Origin: Pogonophryne albipinna
Taxonomy: Eukaryota; Chordata; Actinopteri; Perciformes; Artedidraconidae
Direction of reading: 5' to 3'
DNA: 64,000 nucleotides
NCBI GenBank assembly: GCA_028583405.1
Contig: CM053244.1
Span: forward strand, 2,713,607-2,777,606
The translations under genes and the position numbers were made by a program. Under the pieces are notes generated by a model. That model saw only the letters and a program-made list of their open reading frames with translations, ran no database searches and had not been told where the DNA came from. This document shows, piece by piece, positions 40,944-54,537 of the stretch (within the stretch, counting starts at the first letter, position 1; each line of letters opens with the position of its first letter).

Positions 40944-43290
40944 ATGTTAGGGATGATCAGCATCCAATTTATTTGACCCCATGAGGTCAAGAGTCATTCT
41001 GTTAGACCACAATCTTGTGTAAGACAAATCATTGTTCTTTTGTCACATTTTGAATTACATAAGATTTCATTTTGCTAAATCAATTTATCTATAAATGTTG
41101 TACTTGGAGTTTGGTGTTTGCTAACATTTTTAGGAACGACATAGGCCTACACTTGGGTCAAATTACATTACTGTGATTTGATTAGTGTGCTCTGCAGGTT
41201 TACTATTGTTCTAACCAAGCAGTGGGATTTTTGGGTACAAGGAGGTTCTTTCATAGTGTGTGGAATATGCAATGCTGGAAACATGTGGGTGTTGAAAAAC
41301 TTAGTTTGGGTAAATATGTCACAATGGACGAAACGATTATTAGAGGGAGTTTTTGTAATATCATTAGTAGACATTAATTGTGTTGTTTAGATGGCATTTA
41401 ACTACTAAGACAGATAGTATGATTAGAAAAGGACAGAGTGGAAAGGGTTGGATTTATTTAACCTCAGTGTGCTAGAATTTCTATAGGTAATGCGTCCCGA
41501 GACCTGGACTCTCTCTCTCTGCCTGTCATACGGCTAAGACCCCGACCCTCCAAGCAGACGAAAGACCTAACCCAACAGGAGACTCCTCCTTCTCAATAGA
41601 CCAGACAGAGAACCAGAGCTGAACCAACAACAACAACAATAAGAACTGCATCCAGAACTATCTCCACCTGTGGCATCCAGAACCAAACAGCTTGCTGACA
41701 GGCAGAGATCTACTCTCATCAGTCCCTCAAACAGGGCATGAAGTTCCAAGCTGAGCCACAAGATTTGGCACAAGAGCAAAGTGTGGGACATGAGAGCAGA
41801 ATCCGCCCTCCATAAGAACAGCAAAGAGACTGTAAAGGAGGAGATGAAATGCAAAGCAGTGCAACAACAGTGGCATGAGGGGGGCTGCAGATGTAGCTGG
41901 GCATATGGCTGCCTCAAAGAGTGACAGCTGATGGACAAAGGGGGAGGAGTCAGAATCAGGGGAGTTGGTCGAGAATGTGAGGTGGCCAGGGATCAAGGCT
42001 TGAGATAAACCAGAGGAGAGGGGAAGGGAATCAACGGGATTGAGTGAGTTTACACATAAACACACTTATTATAAGCGCACATTTAAAGAACTTGAATTGA
42101 CTTGATAAATAAGTGAAGATAAAAAGTTGTATTAACCATGAATTAATCAATTGGTAAATTAAAAATAGCAGTAAAGAGGAAACTATTAAAGTAAAATGAG
42201 AATCATCCTAAAACACACTGAGGGATAAAGGGGGATACATGACAGAATATAACCATATTCTTCAATCTTTTCATCATGTTAACAAATCATTCTTCAAGAG
42301 ATTTTTATTCACTTGTGAATAAAGTAGTGATCTTAGTTGTTACAATGTTGAACACCATTAAAGGGATAGTTTTAGGAACCGCTCTATAAGACAAACCTTT
42401 ATTTGAATGGATAATGTTAGAGGGAGAGCTAGTGCCAAGCCAAATATAGTATTCCAATCTATAAATTATTGATTTCACCATTGTGCCATAGTGATTACCA
42501 TAGGAGGGCTTTCGGATGGACATACGAAATGACATCTGTTTTTAAATCCTTGATAAAGGAGGGAGTAATTGTTGCATGTTAGGACACCCTGGGTTCCACA
42601 CACTGCTAAAGAATTTAACATTGTTTTTAAGTAGACCAGAATTGAAGATAAATGGGTATAATGAGCTATGAAATGCAGAGCTACACAGATCCTAGTAATG
42701 TTTTGACACAAGATAATAATTAAGTACACAAGTTTTTGAAATAGATCTATTAGACATTTTAATACTAATTAGGTGTAAATGAATTGCAGTAGTAGTAGTA
42801 CTCTAAGGAAGTGAGTTTTGTACCAAGTAGCAGGAAATGTGGGGAACAGCTGTTCCGATGAAAAGTTAGAGATATCTGGAAAATTATAGTTGTAATCGTG
42901 AATTAATTAATGATGGCGCTCCATATATGACAGATTTTTGTAGACAAAGGATACTGGCCTATGCTGAAATATCAAAGTCTCTGCAGAGCACACACATGGC
43001 CAAAAAGACTGAGACCAACTGACCTTTGACCCTGACCGACAGTGTAACTTGAGAAGGCACTGTCAATGACTGACTCTGGGGTGACTCTGACCAGACCAAG
43101 ACTTTACAACCTGACAGACGGTGTGAGTGTGAATGAATGCCGGCATGTGATCAGTGTAACTGCATGATTCTAAAACAATAACTAACCAAGCATGCTTTTG
43201 GACTAAACACATTATTCTGGGGCTCAACACAATTCCACAAAATTGGAAAACCGTACAGGTGACCCGTTTCTAATCTACTTGATATTTCAC
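40944..43290. other. No gene recognised; possible LTR-element debris at 41500-42060
   Basis: No frame with family motifs. Around 41500-42060 the base composition and 'caacaacaacaacaataaga' tract differ from the surroundings and could be a decayed retroelement leader or gag region. This is only an impression. Confidence 0.3.
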
Positions 43291-43299
43291 TCCCACAGG

Positions 43300-43525
43300 A
43301 GGTGGCAGTTTGCAGAATGTGAAACTCAAACTAAAACATGAAGATTCTGTTTCATTTAGGGACTGAAAGGAACCTACTGCCCCAACTCGGATGTTCAATC
43401 TGACCATTGATTGACAGTTTTAGAATTGACCTGCACCATATCTGGGGATAAGATACTGTTTGATGAATGTTGACATGTTTCTAATATTGATTGAGTTATA
43501 ACAGGTAACATAGATGCAGAATCAG
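43300..43525 (+). repeat. Retroelement fragment shared with 63075-63525
   Basis: 'ggcagtttgcagaatgtgaa', 'gaagattctgtttcatttag' and 'ccaactcggatgttcaatct' with flanking sequence match the reverse complement of 63075-63525. The other copy has about 235 bp extra between two 'tttag..a.tgaaag' blocks. Confidence 0.75.
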
Positions 43526-43721
43526 TGGCCAAGGGGCTACTGTGAGAGATGTAATTCCAGAATGGAATACTGAAGAAGTTGACCGGTGAGTAAGGTTTCA
43601 ACAGGTATTAAAGTAACTGAGGTTTGAAATGTAGAAAGAACAAATTACAGTTAAAGCTAAAACATAGTAATGTAATGAGACAGAATTTAATTTAGACAAC
43701 ATCATGTAACTAGCCTGGTAA

Positions 43722-44847
43722 TAGTGTTAATTTCGTCAGCTATTTTTTTATTTAGTTTTAGTCTTAGTCCTGTGTTAAATGTTCTTTTTAGTTTTAGTCA
43801 TATTTAGTCACCTTCATCCTGTTTTTATTTAGTCAAGTTTTGGTCGACTAAAAGTCTGAGCATTTTAGTCTTATTTTAGTCAAAGAAAACTAATTATTTT
43901 AGTCTACTTTTTGTCAATGAAAACTGTTGAGTGTTTTTTAGTCATCAGATTATATAGAACATTTCAGTCAAACTAGTCTAGCCAAAACCAATAATTTGTC
44001 ATTTTAGTATATATAAATAAATAAGATTATATCTTGTCCTTATTTGATGAAAAAAACAGGTTAGAATGATTAAGAATGCAGCTTTGCAGAGAGTATCTGG
44101 TCAGGTTTGTGGTGTTTTTACCTGTGTTATGGCCACATTGCTTCCCTTCTGATAAAACAATGCATTTGCTTTTTTTATCCACCTCATTGTAGCGAAAATG
44201 GGCCCAAATATCACATCGTTTCTTTCTCCCAAGCAGTGGTGGCTTTAGACTTTTTCGTTGTCAGTCATTTTGACGGACAGGATTGTAACATTTCCGTCAT
44301 AATCCATTATTATCCGTCGAGTGCACAATTTATCACTCACTCGCGCTGACGGGGGGGTATTCGGATAACGCGAGTGCGACCACTGCTCCCAAGCCCTGTT
44401 GTTGCCATTTTATTTTCTGTTAAATAAGGTTAGTTAGACCATGAGTTAGACCCGAGTCTTCCTGACAGTTCATATTTTACGGCTGCCCGGTATAATTCAA
44501 ATTTACCGCCGCGCGCACCACAGACACACAGCTGCTGCCCAGCGCAGCACCGGAAATGGAACTGCTGGGAGAAAAACTGACTATCAGAGATGTAACGTTA
44601 TCTTTGATAATATTTCGTCTCCTCATTTTTCGTCAACGAAAGTAAAGAGAGATTTTGGCATAGTTTTTATTTAGTAAACTACATTTTCGTCTCGTCACTT
44701 TTCGTCGACGATATTGCATGATGATTTTGTTACAGTTATTGTTTACTGCCGTCGGTGCCGTCTCGTCATCGTCTCGTTTTCGTCATGGAAAAAAAGGTCG
44801 TTGACGAACATATTTCGTCATAGTTTTAGTCAACGAAATTAACACTA
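43722..44847. mobile_element. hAT element, TSD CCTGGTAA
   Basis: TIRs TAGTGTTAATTTCGTC and GACGAAATTAACACTA-type end ('caacgaaattaacacta'), with CCTGGTAA at 43714-43721 and 44848-44855. The left third is packed with 'ttttagtc'-type words and the right third with 'cgtctcgtc' and 'tttcgtc' words, so the subterminal regions are internally repetitive. Non-coding; carries a nested MITE. Confidence 0.92.
44236..44385. mobile_element. Nested hAT MITE, 150 bp, TSD CTCCCAAG
   Basis: Ends CAGTGGTGGC and GCGACCACTG, with CTCCCAAG repeated exactly at 44228-44235 and 44386-44393. It sits inside the hAT at 43722-44847, so it is the younger insertion. Confidence 0.88.
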
Positions 44848-45329
44848 CCTGGTAAAGAAGTAAAAGCCATAGACTTTATTGTTTAGGTCATTATGGGGAT
44901 ATACATTTCATCTAAATTCATAATAGAAAGACATTTGATGACAGTTTGTTGGAATTCTGTATTCATTTTTTCAGCTTGATAATATCTAAGCACTGACAGG
45001 TAGAAGCAGTATCACCAGGAAATCATTCACTTTGTCAGTATCATGGTTTTGGGTGTTTTTGAATCCATAACATTAGTGTGTTTTTTTACCAGAAACATTA
45101 GCAGTTCATATTATATTTAGATTTTAAATAGGATCTCAGGGATTTCATTTAAAAATAAACACAGATGCTTGTCAAAAATTCAGAGCTATTGAAATATGTT
45201 ATTTGGTTCACCTAAAGATGTTGGGGTCTTATTTAGTTGGCACAGTCCAAGTATTAAGATTCTGAAGCTGCACTGGCAGATAGGAGGTCTACAATTAATT
45301 TAGAAAACCTGTTCACAGACGGCTGTTGT

Positions 45330-46347
45330 TTTAAGACACCCCACCAACAGGCTCCAAGCGGCCTACGCAGTGGTGGGTCAAACAGCTGAGGGCCCAGTCG
45401 CTGACGCCAAAAGGGGGACCCGAGAAGCAGGAGGCCGACACAGCGGAGTTCGTCTGGCTGAAGGTCATCAGGCCCAAGTGGCTCAACCCCAGGCTCTCCG
45501 GCCCCGACCGAGTGACCCAGTGTGCGGCGGGGAAACAACCAGCTAGGACCGTGGACGACATCAGGACGGACTTGGCCCTCGATGAGGAGGTCGACTCGGA
45601 AGCAGCCATCAGCGGACTGGAGGAGGAGGATCGGGAGGACATCTCTCCAGCAGTCGACCCAGAAGGCGCCATCAGCGGACCAGAGGAGGATCGGGAGGAT
45701 ATCTCTCCAGCAGTCCACCCGGGATGCGTCATCAGCGGGCCGGAGGAGGAGGATCGGGAAGACATCTCTCCAGCATCGACCCGGAAGCCGCCATCAGCGG
45801 GCCGGAGGAGGAGAATCCAGAAGACATCTCTCTAGCAGGCAGCCCAGAAGCCGCAGGCAGCCCAGAAACCGCCGTCAGCGGATCGGGGGGACAAAGACAC
45901 GGCAAGCCAAGACGGCACAGGGGACTACACTCTCCGCTGAAACAGGTTGATATAGCCGGTGTGGAGTTTGTTTTAATATCCCATTTTTTTAGGAACTTTG
46001 TTTTAATATCCCATTTTTTGAGGAACTTTGTTTTAATAACCCATTTTTTGAGGGAGAAGCTGCCCCTTCCCCTTCGTACCAAATGCCCTTGTTGGCTTAC
46101 GCGTCGGAGGAGGACGAGCACGATGACTCAGCCGACAAGGACCATTTTTTTAAACATATTTTGGTCTCCCTCCACTGTCATAAGAAGTTGTTATGGTGGA
46201 CTGTTCCTAAAGGTTTAAAGTGCTCTAAATCCCAGCGTCTGATGGATTTATATAAATGTTGGGGAACAGACAGTAGAAAAGAATGACAGTGGTTATGTTT
46301 CAAATGCTGTGTATAAGTTGATCTCTGAAAGTGAGATCAAAAGGGGG
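45330..46347 (+). pseudogene. Endogenous retrovirus 3' region (pol end), copy 1, decayed
   Basis: From about 45410 the plus strand encodes the end of an integrase related to the copy at 62189-62896 ('KVIRPKWLNPRLSGPDRV'). Compared with that copy, 20 residues of the C-terminal region, including the Trp-Tyr-His-Trp part, are deleted. It continues into an acidic tail made of about four 20-residue repeats ('EEDREDISPAV' type). After the stop at 45835 come three 30-bp repeats (45971-46052), a short frame, and a purine tract 'aaaagggggatt' just before the LTR. The rest of pol, gag and env is absent. An old copy, non-functional. Confidence 0.75.
45592..45835 (+). repeat. Coding minisatellite in the ERV pol end
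   Basis: About four units of 54-63 bp built on 'atcagcgg.c.ggaggagga' and 'gacatctctccagca'. They encode acidic repeats. The homologous region of the minus-strand copy (62250-62400) has fewer, more diverged units. Confidence 0.75.
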
Positions 46348-47236
<889 letters not shown>

Positions 47237-47262
<26 letters not shown>

Positions 47263-47762
47263 CTACAACCTGCATCCCTCGAGAAGCATCCACAGTGCCC
47301 ATGAGTTTAGTGCGATGCATAAGTATGTATTTTCTGTGCTCACCACTCATCTCATGATCCGGGATGCTTCTAATCACTAAAGCCGAGAACAAATGCATTG
47401 CTGTGGCTGTGAGTGGATAAAAGTTTGCTCCGGTAGATGGAGAATAAATAATCCAATCGCGTTGAACGATTTCTCCATTGTGAAGCATATCGTTGGTCAG
47501 TGAGCGTGTCCGGCCGCTAGCATCGGTCTCCCTCCGAGATGCTGGATACTTCGTTGCCCGATTATGAAAGTATGAAACCTCTTTCATCAAAGTCTCCTCC
47601 CGGACATTTCCAGCAATGAATCCCCATTGTGCAGGGTCCTGAGAGACACAGGGAACTTCCGATGAACTCGAACCTTCACTTTTACGGTTTGCATATGAGG
47701 TGGTCCGCGAAAATCCATGATAATAAATAGTGGTCCGCATAAACAAAAAGTTTGAGAACCCC
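47237..47762 (-). pseudogene. hAT transposase N-terminal fragment with terminal repeat
   Basis: The right end, reverse complemented, starts CAGGGGTTCTCAAACTTTTT, an hAT-Charlie-type terminus, and TSD-like sequence may follow. The minus frame (47746-47237) encodes about 169 residues: a Ser-rich stretch, 'TLMKEVSYFHNRATKYPAS', then 'LHNGEIVQRDWIIYSPSTGA', which matches the region around the TTF/ZMYM-type zinc finger of hAT transposases. The cysteines expected after it are not present in this frame, so it is degraded. The LTR cuts off the rest. Confidence 0.6.
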
Positions 47763-48160
47763 TGCTGAAGAGCACATGTGTTTAAAAAGCAGGAAATAAA
47801 AAAAGGAACTCACCTTGTGATAAACCCACAAGAGAAAAAGCATTTGAGCTCCATACTGTTTCAGAAATAATCCTTGATGTGGTTTGGAACAGGATGGCGT
47901 TTTATCACAGCAGAATTTAACTATCTCTGGTAGAATTCTGATCAGGCATTAGCTCCGCCTCCTCTTTTTTTTTTTTTTAAAGCTAAGGACCCAAAATCTG
48001 CGTTTCTCTAACAGGGCTGCAAAAGAGGGTATGAGCAGTATGAGGCATGGTTACAGTGGGTGATCTGTTTGGGATTTTAAGCAAAAAACTTCACAGACAT
48101 GTTTTGTATAGGTATGGCCCTACAATATATTTTTCCAATATAGCATAATAGGTCCACTTT
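47763..48160. mobile_element. Kolobok-type MITE, right part
   Basis: Ends 'agcataataggtccacttta' and then 'acttc', i.e. the inverse of the 'ttaaaggggacctat' type terminus used by the Kolobok at 21382-24997. A matching left end was not found; the sequence begins at the hAT terminus. Non-coding, with a T run near 47965-47980. Confidence 0.55.
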
Positions 48161-49081
48161 AACTTCAGTTATATTCCTGCTGTTGGGTTTGTTCTAGGGA
48201 CTTCTAGAATGGAAGTATAATATCATGGTGCTTGGAGTTGGAAGGAAATTTGTTTGAATATATATACACACACACACAGACGCTCAGACAGATTGACACA
48301 TAGACACAGAAGTACATCTAAAACAGATGCTGGCTGATATTTTCTCGTCCCTAGGGCGATGGACAGATTGGTCTCCATGGATGCAGGATTAAAGTAGCAT
48401 AAGACCATCCTGCTGTTAGGGCGTGTGTGTGTGTTTAACAAAGAGGATTTGTGTTTTCACCCTGCAAGTATTTCATAGACTGTGATCAGGATGTCAACAA
48501 GTTCATGCAGAAGAAGGTTTGATGAACTTGTTAAAAGCTCTCACTTTGAATATTGTCGTTAAACACATCTCACAGGCAGAAGATTCAGACTCTAGGAACT
48601 CCTCATATTGCAGCTAACAGAACACAAATCAATAAACATATGACTGCTGGGTATTGATTTTGTTGTTGTTGTTGATTACATTTGATATACTATATTGATC
48701 CACATTTGGGAAATGATTTAGCGATGTTAGTTGTTTAAATATCAAGATAAATATTGGATAAACTGATCTAAAATTGACCTCAGGCTTTGTGAAGCCCAGC
48801 GGATTAAACCCAAAGATGTCGGTGATTGCAGTTGCATCATAACCTGACATTATGTGGTTTTGGGTAAAATGCCGTAAATACTATTAGTTGGATCGTCAAT
48901 AAATATAGTTATAATCCTCCTGTCCTCCTCAGGTTGAATTGTAAAAACGTTGGTGATCCTCAGTTTTTTTCAACATGTATTGTGTTTCACTTTTGTGTAC
49001 GAGATGCTAAACATTAGCAGGTTAGCATTCAGCTCACCTAAGTTACAGCCTAAGTTATCTCTTAACGAGTGTTGGAGCAGG
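48161..49081. other. No gene recognised
   Basis: Intergenic AT-rich sequence. Short ORFs have no motifs. Confidence 0.4.
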
Positions 49082-51282
<2,201 letters not shown>

Positions 51283-51487
51283 CAAGGCAAGTTTATTTAT
51301 ATAGCACTTTTCAACACAAGGCAATTCAAAGTGCTTTACAAAAAATGAAAGACATTAAGAAAATGGCATTTAACATTAAGAAAATGGCATTTAAAATCAG
51401 TCATTAAAAAGAAAAGCAGATAAAATAAACATTAAAAGAAAAAAATACATGAATAAAAGTTACAGTGCAGTCTAAGATGTGAATAGT

Positions 51488-53913
51488 TCAATTAAAAGCA
51501 GCGACAAAAAGAAAAGTCTTCAGCCTGGATTTAAAAGTAGTCAGAGTTGCAGCGGACCTGCAGGTTTCTGGGAGTTTGTTCCAGATATTTGGAGCATAAT
51601 AACTAAACGCTGCTTCTCCATGTTTAGTTCTGACTCTGGGGACAGAAAGCTGACCAGTCCCTGAAGACCTGAGAGATCTGGATGGTTCATAATTTAGCAG
51701 GAGGTCAGAAATGTATTTTGGGCCTAAACCATTCAGTGCTTTATAAACCAGCAGCAGTATTTTGAAATCTATTCTTTGACACACAGGAAGCCAGTGTAAA
51801 GACTTCAGAACAGGAGTGATGTGATCCACTTTCTTAGTGTTAGTGAGGACTCGAGCAGCGGCGTTCTGAATCAGCTGCAGCTTTCTAATAGATTTTTTAG
51901 TGAGACCTGTGAAGACACCATTACAGTAGTCGAGTCTACTGAAGATAAAAGCATGGACAAGTTTTTCCAAATCCTGCTGTGACATTAGTCTTTTAACCCT
52001 AGATATATTCTTTAGGTGATAGTAGGCTGATTTAGTAACTGTTTTAATATGACTGTTGAAACTCAGGTCAGAGTCCATGACTACACCTAGATTTCTGGCT
52101 TTATCTGTTGTTTTGAACATTGCAGACTGAAGCTCAGCGCTAACTTTTAAACGTTCTGCCTTGGCTCCAAAAACCATTACCTCAGTTTTATCTTTGTTTA
52201 ATTGGAGAAAGTTCTGACACATCCAGTCATTGATTTGTTCAATGCACTTACTCAGTGTTTGAATTGGAGCATAGTCTCCTGGTGAAATTGTTACATAAAT
52301 TTGTGTGTCATCCGCATAGCTATGGTAACTTATTTTGTTGTTCTTCATTATCTGAGCCAGTGGTAGCATGTAGACGTTAAAGAGAAGAGGCCCCAAGATG
52401 GAGCCTTGAGGTACCCCACATGTCATATTTGTCAACTCAGATGTGTATTTACCTATAGAAACAAAGTTGTTTCTGTCCTTTAAGTAGGATTCAAACCAAT
52501 TTAGAACTGTTTCCGAAAGTCCCACCCAGTTTTCCAGTTGGTCTAGTAATATGTTGTGGTCAACAGTGTCAAACGCAGCACTGAGATCTAATAATACTAA
52601 CACTGAAGTTCTACCACTGTCTGTGTTTAAGTGGATGTCATTAAAGACCTTTACAAGAGCAGTCTCAGTGCTGTGGTTTGGACGAAAGCCTGACTGGAAC
52701 ACATCCAAACAGTTATTTAAATACAAGAAATTACTCAACTGTTGAAAAACAACTTTTTCAATGATTTTACCTAGAAATGGGAGGTTAGATATGGGCCTGT
52801 AATTGTTCATTACTGAAGCATCTAGATTATTCTTTTTTAAGAGCGGTTTAATGACTGCAGTTTTCAGGGCCTGTGGAAAAATACCTGTGTGGAGAGATTT
52901 GTTTACTATATGAAGTAGATCTGAGGCCATGCAAGGCAAAACATCTTTAAAAAATCCTGTTGGAATAATATCAAGGCAGCAGGAGGAGGATTTCAGAAGT
53001 TGTATAATGTCCTCTAGGTTTTTATCATTAATCTGATGGAATTGTGTCATGGTGTTTGAATTGATGTTAAGTGGACACAGAGACAACACATTTGCTCTTC
53101 CTGATGCAGAGGCACTGACTGCTTGTCTGATTTTCTGAATGTTGTCAGTGAAGAAGGAGGCAAAATCATTGCACGCCCTGGTGGATAGAAATTCAGAGGC
53201 TACTGACACTGGGGGGTTAGTTAGTCTGTCGACGGTAGCAAATAAGGCACGTGCGTTGTTTTTGTTTTTGTTAATGATGTCAGAGAAGAACGATTGTCGT
53301 GCGTTTTTCAATTCCAAATTATAAAGGCCAAGTCTCTCTTTATAGATTTCAAAGTGAACCTGGAGATTTGTTTTTCGCCACCTGCGTTCAGCTTTTCGAC
53401 ATTCTCTTTTTTCTGTTCTCACGGCCATGGCCTTTCTCCATGGAGATATTTTCTTAACAGACACTTCCTTTACCTTAGTTGGAGCAATGGCATCTATAAC
53501 ATTTTTAATTTTTGAATTAAAATGATTTACTAGCTCATTTACTGAGATGTTAGCAGGGGCAAGTGTGGAAGAAAAATTCTGAGTAAACATTTCCCTAGCG
53601 TTTTCAGTTAAATATCGCTTTGTGGTTACCTCTTTCTGAACATTTTTGTGAACAGAAATAGAGCTCTCAAAGAAAACACAGGAATGGTCAGAGAGTGCAA
53701 CATCAGTCACCACAACCGTAGAGATATTCAGACCCTTTGAGATAATTAAGTCCAGAGTGTGCCCCTTATTGTGCGTGGGCTCCGTCACATGCTGAGTCAG
53801 TCCATAGCTATCAAGAACACAAAACAGTTCTTTAGCCCCTCTGTCCTGGGGGTTGTCAACATGGATGTTAAAATCACCAACAATGACTAGACGGTCAAAG
53901 TCAATACACACTA
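51488..53913 (-). CDS. LINE ORF2, main part: endonuclease end, reverse transcriptase, C-terminal domain
   Basis: An 807-codon open frame. It starts inside the endonuclease with 'VIVGDFNIHVDNPQD' and 'VTDVALSDHSCVFF' (the Ser-Asp-His block near residue 75). A linker follows, then reverse transcriptase blocks: 'NYRPISNLPFLGKIIEK' (about 370-387), 'FQSGFRPNHSTETALV' (405-420), 'LLDLSAAFDTVDHNILL' with the first catalytic Asp (440-456), 'GVPQGSILGPLLF' (499-511) and 'YADD' (532-535). The C-terminal part has 'RLDYCNGVFTGL', 'LHWLPVCQRIDFKILLLVYK' and 'APNIWNKLPETCR', usual for L2/CR1. All key residues are present. The frame is not joined to the N-terminal endonuclease part because of a 2-bp or equivalent change in a TATATA run at 53911-53917. 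Confidence 0.92.
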
Positions 53914-54483
53914 TATAGACAGCAGTTCGGTAAAATCATCAAAAAAGCTTGCACAGTATTTGGGTGGTCTATAGATATTTAGGAACAGAGCTCGAGAGGA
54001 GCATTTCAGCTGAAGGGCCACATATTCAAAAGAAGCAAAGTTCCCATAAGATGTCTTCCTGCATTGAAGGGAATCATTGAACAGAATAGCAACTCCACCC
54101 CCTTTCTTATGCATTCTTTCCTGACTCATAAAACTAAAGTTGGGAGGGGTTGATTCGATAAGAACAGCTGCACTGTTATTTTGTTCAATCCAAGTTTCTG
54201 TTAAAAACATAAAATCGAGATTGTGCTCAGTGATAAAATCATTGATTAAAAATGTTTTTCCTGCCAAAGACCTGACATTTAATAAAGCTAGTTTAAGTTT
54301 GTTAAACACACCATCAGTCAGGTTTTTTGTAACAAGCTGTGGCTGACATGGAATCACTGCTAAATTAGATAAACTCACACAAACGTTTGAGCGCTTCCTG
54401 TATCTAAGATGATTCACCGCTCTTAATCTATTACCTATCAACACAGATATCGGCAAAGCTACAGGCAGGCAGGGCCCCGGCAT
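53911..54483 (-). pseudogene. LINE ORF2, N-terminal endonuclease part, frameshifted
   Basis: A 190-codon frame with the first blocks of the apurinic-type endonuclease: 'LALLNVRSLAGKTFLIND' (Asn block), 'LDFMFLTETWIE' (catalytic Glu), 'GGGVAILFND' and 'YVALQLKC', followed by 'NIYRPPK'. It ends in TAG at 53913-53911, exactly where the next frame opens. The nuclease nicks the genomic target to prime reverse transcription. Slippage in a TATATA run at the junction explains the break better than programmed frameshifting, since no slippery heptamer or known precedent applies. Confidence 0.85.
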
Positions 54484-54537
54484 GTCCTGGAAAGAGTTGA
54501 GAGTGCCATACGCCCTTGAGCCTGGACCCAGCAGATA

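Noticed and set aside
53900..53925. Programmed ribosomal frameshift between the two LINE ORF2 frames
   Set aside because: No slippery heptamer or pseudoknot is visible, the group normally has a continuous ORF2, and the site is a TATATA run prone to slippage.
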